The notes under the pieces were generated by a model. It was not told the origin of the DNA, made no database searches, and saw nothing but the letters and a program-made list of their open reading frames with translations. From assembly GCA_031273445.1 (NCBI GenBank), contig JAISRV010000362.1, positions 1 to 5,974 on the forward strand: a stretch of DNA of 5,974 bases, read 5' to 3'. Position 1 is the first letter of the stretch, and every line of letters starts with the position of its first letter. Source of the DNA: Candidatus Adiutrix sp. (lineage in GTDB: Bacteria > Desulfobacterota > Desulfarculia > Adiutricales > Adiutricaceae). Shown in pieces: positions 1 through 4,799 of this stretch. A program made the translations under genes and the position numbers.

Positions 1-63
1 GGTCACGATAACCACCAGAACGCCGGCCGCCGTAGCGGCCAGGACGTCAAGCAGGAAGTCCAT
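1..63 (-). CDS. Small hydrophobic membrane protein, N-terminal 21 codons (runs off the window)
   Basis: Reading leftward from an ATG at 63-61, the frame stays open to the window edge. It encodes a Met-Asp start followed by an almost unbroken hydrophobic stretch of Leu, Val, Ala and Gly (about residues 3-20), which would form one transmembrane segment. The start is well supported: GGGAGG lies 5 bases upstream of the ATG, and a promoter-like sequence (98-126) ends about 35 bases before it. The Shine-Dalgarno bases lie inside a short hairpin. Small phage and plasmid proteins of this shape include holin-like proteins, type I toxin-like peptides and uncharacterised one-pass proteins. The visible part cannot decide between them, and the C-terminus is missing. 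It appears to be a separate transcription unit from the cluster upstream. Confidence 0.6.
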   Translation of the reverse strand, partial: MDFLLDVLAATAAGVLVVIVT

Positions 64-69
64 GAGCGC

Positions 70-83
70 CTCCCTTCCGGGAG
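70..83 (-). promoter_or_regulatory. Ribosome-binding-site hairpin with GGAA tetraloop
   Basis: On the minus strand the leader reads CTCCC-GGAA-GGGAG. This is a perfect 5-bp stem closed by a GNRA-type tetraloop. The 3' arm contains the Shine-Dalgarno bases of the small membrane protein that starts at 63. Folding would hide the ribosome binding site, so translation of this hydrophobic peptide may be limited or controlled. The pairing is seen in the sequence; the regulatory effect is inferred. Confidence 0.45.
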
Positions 84-97
84 ACTGCCCCACTTGC

Positions 98-126
98 AGA
101 ATACGCCACTCCCCGCCGATATTCAA
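98..126 (-). promoter_or_regulatory. Sigma70-type promoter for the small membrane protein
   Basis: Minus strand: a -35 box TTGAAT (126-121), a 17-base spacer, and a -10 box TATTCT (103-98). Each box matches four of six consensus positions and the spacing is ideal. The predicted transcript start near 90 gives a leader of roughly 28 bases before the ATG at 63. Confidence 0.55.
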
Positions 127-135
127 GCCGTTATT

Positions 136-171
136 GCGCCTGACCAGGGTTTTTCATAATTTTATGAAAAA
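136..171. repeat. Hairpin plus GC-rich tag, copy 1 (divergent tag)
   Basis: A 10-bp perfect inverted repeat, TTTTTCATAA (150-159) and TTATGAAAAA (162-171), is separated by TT. Next to it is the tag GCGCCTGACCAGGG (136-149). The arrangement matches the copies at 356-389 and 448-479, although the tag has diverged. The A/T-rich arms could also act as a bidirectional transcription terminator or as a dyad operator. Confidence 0.5.
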
Positions 172-190
172 GGGTATCGAAGGGTATCGA
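171..190. repeat. Perfect 10-bp tandem repeat (AGGGTATCGA twice)
   Basis: AGGGTATCGA occurs at 171-180 and again at 181-190 with no gap. It directly follows the long inverted repeat and precedes the ~40-bp tandem repeats. The short phased copies resemble protein-binding sites, but nothing shows which protein would bind. Confidence 0.6.
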
Positions 191-191
191 T

Positions 192-271
192 AGTAACGAC
201 ACCCTTCAGGCCCCCGGCCAGGGTCTCACCAGTAACGACCACCTTCAGCCCCGGCCCGGCCCTGGATTACC
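192..271. repeat. Two imperfect ~40-bp tandem repeats
   Basis: Units at 192-230 and 231-271 both begin AGTAACGAC, continue with (A/C)CACC/CCCTTCAG, then a CCCGGCC-rich core, and end in (T)ACC. They differ by several substitutions and small indels. The region is non-coding as far as I can tell. It may be a binding array or simply duplicated spacer DNA. Confidence 0.5.
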
Positions 272-334
272 ACTAGAAGGAAGCCCCCCCCTGATCACTC
301 CCTTGTGGTTCCCCTCTTCGCCTCGATTGATAAA

Positions 335-348
335 TCTCAAATTTGAGA
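335..348. repeat. 14-bp perfect palindrome TCTCAAATTTGAGA
   Basis: TCTCAAATTTGAGA equals its own reverse complement. It lies 7 bases from the GC-rich tag of repeat copy 2 (356-370), so that tag is flanked by a dyad on each side. It could be a dimeric repressor site or part of a folded RNA. Confidence 0.5.
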
Positions 349-355
349 ATAACCC

Positions 356-389
356 CCGCCCGCGCACCGGCTCCCCAAAGTTATGGAGC
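356..389. repeat. Hairpin plus GC-rich tag, copy 2
   Basis: The 15-base tag CCGCCCGCGCACCGG (356-370) is followed by an inverted repeat, GCTCC (370-374) and GGAGC (385-389), around CCAAAGTTAT. The tag is identical to the one at 448-462. The loop retains the AA..TT centre seen in the other copies, while the stem bases differ. Confidence 0.55.
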
Positions 390-429
390 GTGAGGCAAGA
401 GAAAAATCCCCGCGTTGAAATAGGGTTTC

Positions 430-479
430 CGCCGGATTTGGCGAGAACCGCCCGCGCACCGGGTTTCACAATTTTGTGA
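430..479. repeat. Hairpin plus GC-rich tag, copy 3
   Basis: The tag CCGCCCGCGCACCGG (448-462) lies between a CGCC/GGCG dyad (430-433, 440-443) and a second dyad, TCACAA (466-471) and TTGTGA (474-479), with TT at its centre. The layout of dyad, tag and dyad parallels copy 2. The copy sits immediately downstream of the gene cluster, whose apparent restored stop codon is at 501. Confidence 0.55.
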
Positions 480-500
480 TTTGTGAGACGGATCCGCCCC

Positions 501-640
501 TTACGATCTGGATGCCCAAAGCTTCCGGAGCGTCTCCAGTTCGGCCCCAAACTCAGTCCGCCCGGCTTCGGCAAGCTTCAGGGTTCGCCGCACATAATCC
601 CCGCCGCAAATTATTGAGGCCGCCGGTATCAGGCCCGCCC
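501..640 (-). pseudogene. Displaced 3' end of the helical protein gene (frameshifted tail)
   Basis: In the frame one base away from the preceding gene, minus-strand codons from about 640 down to a TAA at 503-501 encode a coding-like helical tail. It contains IICGGDYVRRTLKLAEAG and then ELETLRKLW. Removing one base from the C run at 638-641 would join it to the upstream reading frame and give a 156-residue product. The tail the current frame actually reads is Arg/Asn-rich and looks like chance sequence. The evidence is only that the alternate frame reads more like protein; homologues were not compared. Confidence 0.45.
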
Positions 641-972
641 CGGGTCTCTTTGCCCAGCTCGGCCAGGGCCGCAATCCAGGCCAGCCAGCGCCGCCCGGCT
701 TCGACTATTTCCACCCCGGCGGGGTCGTCGTCGCTCGGCCCCATCAGCGCGTCGATAAGGGCGGTTTTCGACTGATCGAGACCGTAAGCCGCAATCATCA
801 GAATGTGACTCGCCCAGAAACTTTCCGAATAAGCCTCCATCAACCCCGGCGGGGTCAGCGCGGTCATCATCGCCTCGCTATGAGATAGGGCCGCCTCGAA
901 GCTCAGAGAGGCCCTTTCAAGGCCGCTCAGCCTGTCATAGTTTCGCCGCAATTCGTTTAACATCATCGCCAT
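553..972 (-). CDS. Helical protein of unknown function, probably frameshifted near its 3' end
   Basis: I do not recognise this family. The frame from ATG 972 encodes 139 residues. The start is supported by GAGGTG about 7 bases upstream, overlapping the end of the DUF5681 gene, whose stop lies only one base away, so the two are probably translationally coupled. The protein is mainly helical and soluble-looking, with no signal peptide. An aromatic-rich segment, SESFWASHILMIAAYGLDQS, lies near residues 49-68, and a second helix, EAGRRWLAWIAALAELGKET, spans about residues 91-110. After about residue 111 the sequence changes character. The neighbouring frame continues as a better-looking helical tail to 501, suggesting a one-base insertion in the C run at 638-641. 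A role alongside the neighbouring nuclease and DUF5681 protein is only inferred from gene order. Confidence 0.7.
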   Translation of the reverse strand: MAMMLNELRRNYDRLSGLERASLSFEAALSHSEAMMTALTPPGLMEAYSESFWASHILMIAAYGLDQSKTALIDALMGPSDDDPAGVEIVEAGRRWLAWIAALAELGKETRGGPDTGGLNNLRRGLCAANPEACRSRAD

Positions 973-973
973 T

Positions 974-1390
974 TCATTTCACCTCTCTCGGTTTGGGGCG
1001 GATTTCCAGCGCCGCTTTGAGCGCGGCCACTTCATCACGCAACACGTCAATTTCTTCAATCCGCCCGGCGGCCGTTATCAGCGCCGCAATTTCCCCGGCC
1101 ACGCTTGCCGACAGCTCCCCGGCGGCCGTCTGTTTCATAATGGCTTGTACCTGGTCAAGCAGACCGACTTCCGGCAGCTCGAACGGTTCCGGCATGGTCT
1201 GGGGTTTGGCGCGTGGAATAGCCCTGTCTAAAATCAGCTCAACGGCCCTCATATTTCCCGCCAAGGCCTCAGCCACGAGCGTCGGCAAGATTTGATCGGC
1301 CGCCTCGCGAAGCATCTTCAGCTGCGGATTAACCGCCCCTTTCGGTTTCCCGGCCGGGTTCCCGCTTTGACCTTTCACAAAACGACTCAT
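974..1390 (-). CDS. DUF5681-domain protein
   Basis: The 138-residue product begins with FVKGQSGNPAGKPKGA at about residues 4-19, the signature of the DUF5681 domain. That domain has no known function and is frequent in proteins of prophages and other mobile elements. The rest is helical: a hydrophobic helix pair at about residues 25-60 (ADQILPTLVAEALAG, VELILDRAIPRAKP), a Pro/Glu linker, and a C-terminal stretch at about residues 110-130 with coiled-coil spacing (IEEIDVLRDEVAALKAALE). ATG 1390 is chosen because AGGGGA lies about 9 bases upstream and the signature starts at once. It follows the nuclease gene by 66 bases and ends one base before the next gene. The basic, Gly-rich N-terminus could contact nucleic acid, but this is inference. 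Confidence 0.85.
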   Translation of the reverse strand: MSRFVKGQSGNPAGKPKGAVNPQLKMLREAADQILPTLVAEALAGNMRAVELILDRAIPRAKPQTMPEPFELPEVGLLDQVQAIMKQTAAGELSASVAGEIAALITAAGRIEEIDVLRDEVAALKAALEIRPKPREVK

Positions 1391-1456
1391 ATCTGTAAAT
1401 CCCCTGCTTTTTCAGGCCAGCCCGGCCCATCATAGCCCCGCCGCAAAAAAATCGCT

Positions 1457-1948
1457 CTATGCGGCGCTCAGGGCCGCCTCCTGCAATTTGCCGTGAGCCT
1501 TGAGAATGGTTTTGTAACGCGTCTCCGCCTCTCTCAAAAATTTGGAGAGCGTCCAGTAGACGAAATATTCAGCAGACCGCCGACTCCCGGCCCAGATGAA
1601 ATTGACTTGGTGACGAATCTGGAAGGCGATGACGCTTTGCGCGGCCGCGTGCGGATTCAGGCCGCCCCAATATTGCTTTGAAGCCAGCTCGCCGAAACTC
1701 GCCTCGACGACCACCGCAAAAAATTCCAGCCCCCGGCCCCGGCATAACTCGCGCTCAAATCTTTCACGGTTCGCGCCGATTAGGCATGACGTTAGGTCGT
1801 TAAGTGATTTCCGCTCCAGGGCGATTCGGTCTTCCAGCCCTTGCAAGCTGTAATCGCCGGTTTGCAGGGTTCCCACAATCGTCTCCACGTCTTCCCGCTC
1901 GGCGAAGGTGAAGGGGTTTTGTTCCCGGCTGTCAATGACGATCATCAT
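1457..1948 (-). CDS. ERCC4-type nuclease
   Basis: The 163-residue protein consists almost entirely of one ERCC4 nuclease fold, the XPF/Mus81-type endonuclease domain that cuts branched or structured DNA using divalent metal. The motifs are in order: DSRE at residues 6-9, TGDYS around residue 32, the core ERKS at residues 45-48 followed by Asp51, then RERFERELCR at about 61-70 and a buried beta strand AVVVEAS at 78-84. All the expected acidic and Lys residues are present, so the enzyme looks active. No helix-hairpin-helix domain follows; the C-terminus is short and helical. The start at 1948 overlaps the upstream gene by 17 bases, and the next ATG (1945) is equally possible. Small stand-alone ERCC4 nucleases are common in phages and mobile elements, where a role in processing replication or recombination intermediates is plausible. 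Confidence 0.85.
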   Translation of the reverse strand: MMIVIDSREQNPFTFAEREDVETIVGTLQTGDYSLQGLEDRIALERKSLNDLTSCLIGANRERFERELCRGRGLEFFAVVVEASFGELASKQYWGGLNPHAAAQSVIAFQIRHQVNFIWAGSRRSAEYFVYWTLSKFLREAETRYKTILKAHGKLQEAALSAA

Positions 1949-2255
1949 GGAGAACCTGCTTATCTCCGGTTATTATCATCACGCCGGCCGCAATCTTTGA
2001 GTTGAACTTGTGAAGCGGACATTCCTCATCTGGGCAAAACTCAATCGCCGCTATGTTGACCACTCTATCCTCGGCCCTGCATGATATGCATTTTTGAAAA
2101 GCCATTCTCATCAGGTCTTGGGCCAGTCCGGCCTTTTGGCCCTCTCCCTTATGTTCGGCAATGTAGGAGGCGGCCAAAGATTCAAATGCCGCGCCCAACT
2201 GTTCAAGGGGCTTCTCCTGTTCCGGCCGTAGTTGAAACTGCAAAACGTCGCTCAT
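1932..2255 (-). CDS. Small Cys-rich, putative zinc-binding protein
   Basis: The product is 107 residues from ATG 2255. This start is preferred over upstream in-frame codons because GGAAG lies 6 bases before it and the extra N-terminal residues would be an Arg-rich, chance-like stretch. The N-terminal half is helical (EKPLEQLGAAFESLAASYIAE style, residues about 13-33). The C-terminal half carries CISC and then, about 20 residues later, FCPDEECPLHKF, giving four cysteines in a CxxC...Cx4C arrangement with a nearby His. Short phage and mobile-element proteins with CxxC followed by CPxxxCPL motifs are familiar, and zinc binding is the natural reading. The function is unknown. The 3' end overlaps the ERCC4 nuclease gene by 17 bases, which suggests coupled translation and a shared process. 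Confidence 0.75.
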   Translation of the reverse strand: MSDVLQFQLRPEQEKPLEQLGAAFESLAASYIAEHKGEGQKAGLAQDLMRMAFQKCISCRAEDRVVNIAAIEFCPDEECPLHKFNSKIAAGVMIITGDKQVLHDDRH

Positions 2256-2275
2256 CGATCTTCCTTTCACGAAAA

Positions 2276-2299
2276 GGGGTCTCACTCGGTGAGTACCCC
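2276..2299 (-). terminator. Hairpin with short T run between the 35-codon ORF and the zinc protein gene
   Basis: On the minus strand GGGGTACTCAC-CGA-GTGAGACCCC can fold into a stem of CTCAC/GTGAG plus GGGG/CCCC with a small internal bulge. It is followed at once by TTTTCG. This resembles a weak intrinsic terminator or attenuator and lies just before the ribosome binding site of the gene at 2255. The T run is short, so partial read-through would be expected. Confidence 0.35.
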
Positions 2300-2301
2300 G
2301 G

Positions 2302-2409
2302 TTAAAGTTTCGTCTCCCGCGCCGTGCCCTGCTGCTCTTCTGACGCGAACTCCCCGGCCGTTTCATTCAGCAACTTCACAAATTTTTTAAACTCTAAAGT
2401 TCCGCCCAT
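2302..2409 (-). CDS. Small ORF of 35 codons, unknown function
   Basis: From ATG 2409 to TAA 2304-2302 the frame encodes a 35-residue, highly charged peptide. It begins MGGTLEFKKFVKLLNETAG and ends in a Glu/Gln/Arg-rich tail. The main support is a near-ideal Shine-Dalgarno, AGAGGTGA, a few bases before the ATG, better than those of most neighbours. The composition, an amphipathic helix at about residues 5-16 followed by a polar tail, is plausible for a real small protein. It opens the second gene cluster, 46 bases upstream of the zinc protein start, with a hairpin in between. It could be a leader peptide for the cluster or a small regulatory protein. I do not recognise it. Confidence 0.5.
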   Translation of the reverse strand: MGGTLEFKKFVKLLNETAGEFASEEQQGTARETKL

Positions 2410-2509
2410 TAATCACCTCTCGGATTTTTTTTACCACAAGGAGAAGATTACCCTTGAGTCACAACGCGTTTCTGTAATTTTCAATAGGAAGGCCCAAGTC
2501 TCGAATTGT

Positions 2510-2530
2510 GGGTTGGGGGGGGGGTGCGGG
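2510..2530 (+). other. G-tract with possible G-quadruplex, containing a G10 homopolymer
   Basis: The plus strand carries GGG, a run of ten G (2515-2524), and a further GGG at 2528-2530. These are enough G tracts within 21 bases to form an intramolecular quadruplex. On the leftward transcript this would be C-rich. Homopolymers this long are also prone to slippage and sequencing error, so the exact length is uncertain. Confidence 0.45.
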
Positions 2531-2552
2531 ATCGTTTTCCCTGGTTCTTATA

Positions 2553-2570
2553 AACTGTCACCTGACAGTT
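2553..2570. promoter_or_regulatory. 18-bp operator-like inverted repeat
   Basis: AACTGTCA (2553-2560) and TGACAGTT (2563-2570) are perfect 8-bp inverted arms around CC. The size and symmetry suit a dimeric DNA-binding protein. No T run follows on either strand, so an intrinsic terminator is unlikely. It lies between the replication genes and the nuclease cluster. Confidence 0.5.
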
Positions 2571-2619
2571 CCCCGCGTAGGTGGAAATAAAACCCTACAA
2601 ACCCGCCAAACCCACACAT

Positions 2620-2884
2620 TCAAATCTGAACGGCCGCCCATTGTTTGGTCTTTCGGTAGTCTTGGCCGACAATTTTGAGGCCGTCCACAATGCGCCCTTC
2701 ATAGGCTTTCAATAACTTGCCCAGGGTCTTTGAGTTAAGCCCCCTCGGCGAATTTATGGCGTTCTCGAACGCCTCGTTTAACGTCGGGTCGCCCGCTTTA
2801 ATAGCCTCGGCCGCCGTTGTCGGCGCATCTCCGAACCGGTCGCGCCAGGCCGTCAATACCGCTCCCAGGCTCTCGGTTACGGGA
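2620..2884 (-). pseudogene. Displaced C-terminal part of the P-loop ATPase
   Basis: This stretch continues the ATPase gene in the neighbouring frame. Its first codons read PVTESLGAVLTAWRDRFGD, followed by PTTAAEAIKAGDPTLNEAFE and GLNSKTLGKLLKAYEGRI. The last 26 residues or so (GKLLKAYEGRIVDGL and beyond) look like a small winged-helix-type tail, which primase-linked ATPases of this kind usually end with. The frame also opens further upstream (to 2985), but that part overlaps the real ATPase frame and is not coding. Deleting one A of the pair at 2884-2885 would join the two parts at Ala-Asp-Ala-Asp-Pro-Val and give a 389-residue protein. Because the join is so clean, I read this as a recent frameshift or a sequencing error, not a separate gene. 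Confidence 0.7.
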
Positions 2885-3790
2885 ATCGGCATCGGCCAAC
2901 CCCCTTCTTGTGGCAAGCGGGTCTTCCGTGTCCAGCCAGACCAGAGCGCCCCTAACCAGGTTCGACCAGTCTTCAAATCGGCCAAATTCCTTCCAGTCCG
3001 GCTTCGGTCGCCCGGCCAGATGATAGGCCCTCAAGATTGTCAATCCGGCGGTCACAAGCCGCGCCCGGTTTTCGGGAATCCATCGCGTCAGGTCGATTTC
3101 AAAATGCCGTTCTTCAGGCTTCTCCATTTCCGCATCGATCTGGATAAGCAAAGCCCGCGTCGTCAGGATAAGCAAAGCCCGCGTCGTCAGGTCTCCGGCA
3201 ATCGTCAGATTGTTTCCCGTCGCCAGAATCGTCATGACGTTTGGGGCCGTCACGCTTTTTGAAGCGCCCAAAATACGATCGTCAATGGTAGTCGATGTTA
3301 AAAGCGCACATAAAAAGTCGCCCTTAAAAGTTGTCGCGATATTGTCGAAGTTGAGTACCGAAGTTCCCTTCAATGCGTGTGTAAAAAGAGACTTGCGGAC
3401 TTCTTCGGCATCATGACTATAGGGAATTAAAGTACACTTTAGGCCGGTTCCGATCAACGCGATGGCATCGGCCAAAAGACTTTTGCCGCTCCCCTTTTCC
3501 GGCGCTGTTATTCCGAAAAGCGGAACCTTCGGCAAGCATAGCCGCACCAAAACGGTTAAGACCGCCGCCAAGGCCGCCGCCAGGTCAGCGCCGGAAACAA
3601 AAGGGAAGCCCGCCAGCGGCTCCATGATCGTTTTTAAGGCATTTTCAGCTTTTAAAGTGCCTTTGGTTGCCTCCGGCTCCGCCTTGCCAGCGGGGCCGGG
3701 CCTTTTTTGGCCCCCGGCCTCATCAATGGCGGCAACGATTTTTTTGGCGCTGAATCCTTCAACAGGTTCCGGTTCAACAGGCAATCGCAT
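2798..3790 (-). CDS. P-loop ATPase / helicase-like replication protein, frameshifted
   Basis: The frame encodes 330 residues, of which about the first 302 look authentic. A Walker A-like PEKGSGKSLLADA lies at about 97-109, a Walker B-like VLNFDNI at 145-151, and a sensor-like ILATGNNL at 188-195. The phrases TTIDDRILGASKSV and EKPEERHFEIDLTRW fit ATPases that accompany TOPRIM primases in mobile elements; a role in unwinding or loading at the origin is inferred. The start at 3790 has GAGGAA upstream and overlaps the primase gene by 17 bases. Two defects are visible. A 24-bp tandem duplication (3142-3189) repeats LTTRALLI at about residues 201-216. At codon 303 the reading shifts into a chance tail (SRNREPGSGIDG...), while the true C-terminus continues in another frame to 2620. 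The product may be non-functional. Confidence 0.75.
   Translation of the reverse strand: MRLPVEPEPVEGFSAKKIVAAIDEAGGQKRPGPAGKAEPEATKGTLKAENALKTIMEPLAGFPFVSGADLAAALAAVLTVLVRLCLPKVPLFGITAPEKGSGKSLLADAIALIGTGLKCTLIPYSHDAEEVRKSLFTHALKGTSVLNFDNIATTFKGDFLCALLTSTTIDDRILGASKSVTAPNVMTILATGNNLTIAGDLTTRALLILTTRALLIQIDAEMEKPEERHFEIDLTRWIPENRARLVTAGLTILRAYHLAGRPKPDWKEFGRFEDWSNLVRGALVWLDTEDPLATRRGLADADSRNREPGSGIDGLARPVRRCADNGGRGY
3142..3189. repeat. 24-bp perfect tandem duplication inside the ATPase gene
   Basis: The plus-strand unit GGATAAGCAAAGCCCGCGTC plus GTCA occurs at 3142-3165 and again at 3166-3189 without a gap or mismatch. It keeps the reading frame and doubles an 8-residue peptide, LTTRALLI. 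Perfect identity suggests a recent slippage event. Confidence 0.9.
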
Positions 3791-4784
3791 GATCGTTCCT
3801 CTTCTCTTCTTCTACAAAATCCGCGCAATCCCAGCCCGCCGGCTTGTCGGCCGGTATGGGCAGGATTGAGACTTTATTTTTCCGATATTCCAGCAATATT
3901 TTTGAAACCTCATCCATCGCATCTCTCCCGGCTTTGTCGGCGTCCGGCCAGAGGATAAACGGCCCGGCCCCGTCCAGCGTCCGCCAGTCGGAGAGTTTCG
4001 CCGCTTGGGAACCGCCATGCCAGGTCAGCGGCAGGAAGTCGTTGATATAGAAGGATTTCGCGGCCTCGAAACATTTTTCGCCTTCGACGATCAACACCGG
4101 CCGCCGGTCTCCGAAAGACCTGGCCGACTCGATTTCCCTCAGCCCCAACAGAGGCCGCGGCCCCGGCGGAAGGCGGTTATGCCAGCCTTCCACGCCGTCA
4201 AGAATGCCGTAAGACAGAGGCAAAATCAGCTTCCGGCGGCCCCTGGCGGCGTTCCAGCGGCGAATAAAGAAGGCCACGAACCATTCTCCCCACCTCTTGC
4301 CCGGCCGCTCGTAGGGGCTTATCAAATCAGGCTTCGGGTAACGGCCGTTCATGGTAAAATCCGCTTCCGTCGGCGGGTCTGGCGGAGACGGTATGGCTTT
4401 GAATGCGGCGCCAGGCGAAGGCGCGGCTGAATGGGAAGAATTACCTCTAGGGAAAGATGGTTCTCTCCTAGTGGTTATTCCGTTCTTCGCCCCGGCCTGA
4501 TCGGCTCCAGGGTCAAGAAGGCCGTATTCAACTTTCAGCCGTTCGGCCGCCTCGCCCATGCCGCATCCCCATCTGGCCGCGTGGAGCGCAATCAAATCCC
4601 GGCCGCGTTCACCGGTTGCGAAGTCGAAATACTCGCCGGTTATTTGATTCCAGCAGAAACTATCGCCTGGATTGCCGTATTTGTCGCCGCATTGAATTTC
4701 ATTGCCGCGCCTTCGGCCGTTCGGGAACAACTCGCGCCAATTGACCATGGCCAACAGCGCCAGATTAAGCGCATGGAAATCCAT
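3774..4784 (-). CDS. TOPRIM primase-like protein
   Basis: The 336-residue protein has the layout of a mobile-element primase. The N-terminal ~90 residues resemble a degenerate CHC2-type zinc domain (IQCGDKYGNPGDSFCW, EYFDFATGERGRDLIALHA). A Pro-rich, low-complexity linker spans roughly 90-140. A module with RRKLILPLSYG and then PPGPRPLLGL (about 183-215) precedes the TOPRIM domain. TOPRIM motifs are clear: VLIVEGEKCFEAA with Glu234, WHGGSQAAK at 255-263, and LWPDADKAGRDA with Asp281 and Asp283. The C-terminus holds PAGWDCADF, also typical. It would make primers for the element's replication. ATG 4784 lies 15 bases after the HTH gene stop, with only a weak Shine-Dalgarno; ATG 4748 (at MVNWRELFP) is a possible alternative. 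Its 3' end overlaps the ATPase gene by 17 bases, so the two are probably coupled. Confidence 0.8.
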   Translation of the reverse strand: MDFHALNLALLAMVNWRELFPNGRRRGNEIQCGDKYGNPGDSFCWNQITGEYFDFATGERGRDLIALHAARWGCGMGEAAERLKVEYGLLDPGADQAGAKNGITTRREPSFPRGNSSHSAAPSPGAAFKAIPSPPDPPTEADFTMNGRYPKPDLISPYERPGKRWGEWFVAFFIRRWNAARGRRKLILPLSYGILDGVEGWHNRLPPGPRPLLGLREIESARSFGDRRPVLIVEGEKCFEAAKSFYINDFLPLTWHGGSQAAKLSDWRTLDGAGPFILWPDADKAGRDAMDEVSKILLEYRKNKVSILPIPADKPAGWDCADFVEEEKRNDHAIAC

Positions 4785-4799
4785 GTCCGCGCTCGGCCG

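Larger units (their letters stand above)
2410..2619. other. Intergenic control or origin-like region
   Basis: I see no gene in these 210 bases. They hold a 12-bp AACCCTACAAAC motif (2591-2602) that recurs at 5075-5086 upstream of the HTH gene, an 18-bp inverted repeat (2553-2570), and a G tract (2510-2530) with ten consecutive G at 2515-2524. The position directly behind the primase and ATPase genes would suit an origin or an operator region, but no iterons or DnaA boxes are evident. No convincing promoter was found on either strand. Confidence 0.4.

Noticed and set aside
136..479. CRISPR-like array
   Set aside because: Only two exact copies of a 15-base tag, with unequal spacing and no cas genes; the flanking hairpins differ between copies.
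245..574. A 109-codon open frame on the minus strand across the repeat region
   Set aside because: It runs through the tags, dyads and tandem repeats, has no ribosome binding site at its ATG, and its composition is Gly/Arg/Pro-rich as expected for chance reading of GC-rich DNA.
2553..2570. Intrinsic terminator at the 18-bp inverted repeat
   Set aside because: Neither strand has a T run after the stem, and the loop would be too small unless the stem is shortened; an operator is the better reading.
2717..3262. A 181-codon open frame on the plus strand
   Set aside because: It is opposite the ATPase gene, whose motifs are clear, and the plus-strand translation shows no recognisable domain.
2798..3790. 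Programmed frameshift in the ATPase gene
   Set aside because: The junction shows no classical slippery heptamer, and the nearby 24-bp duplication favours decay or a sequencing error.
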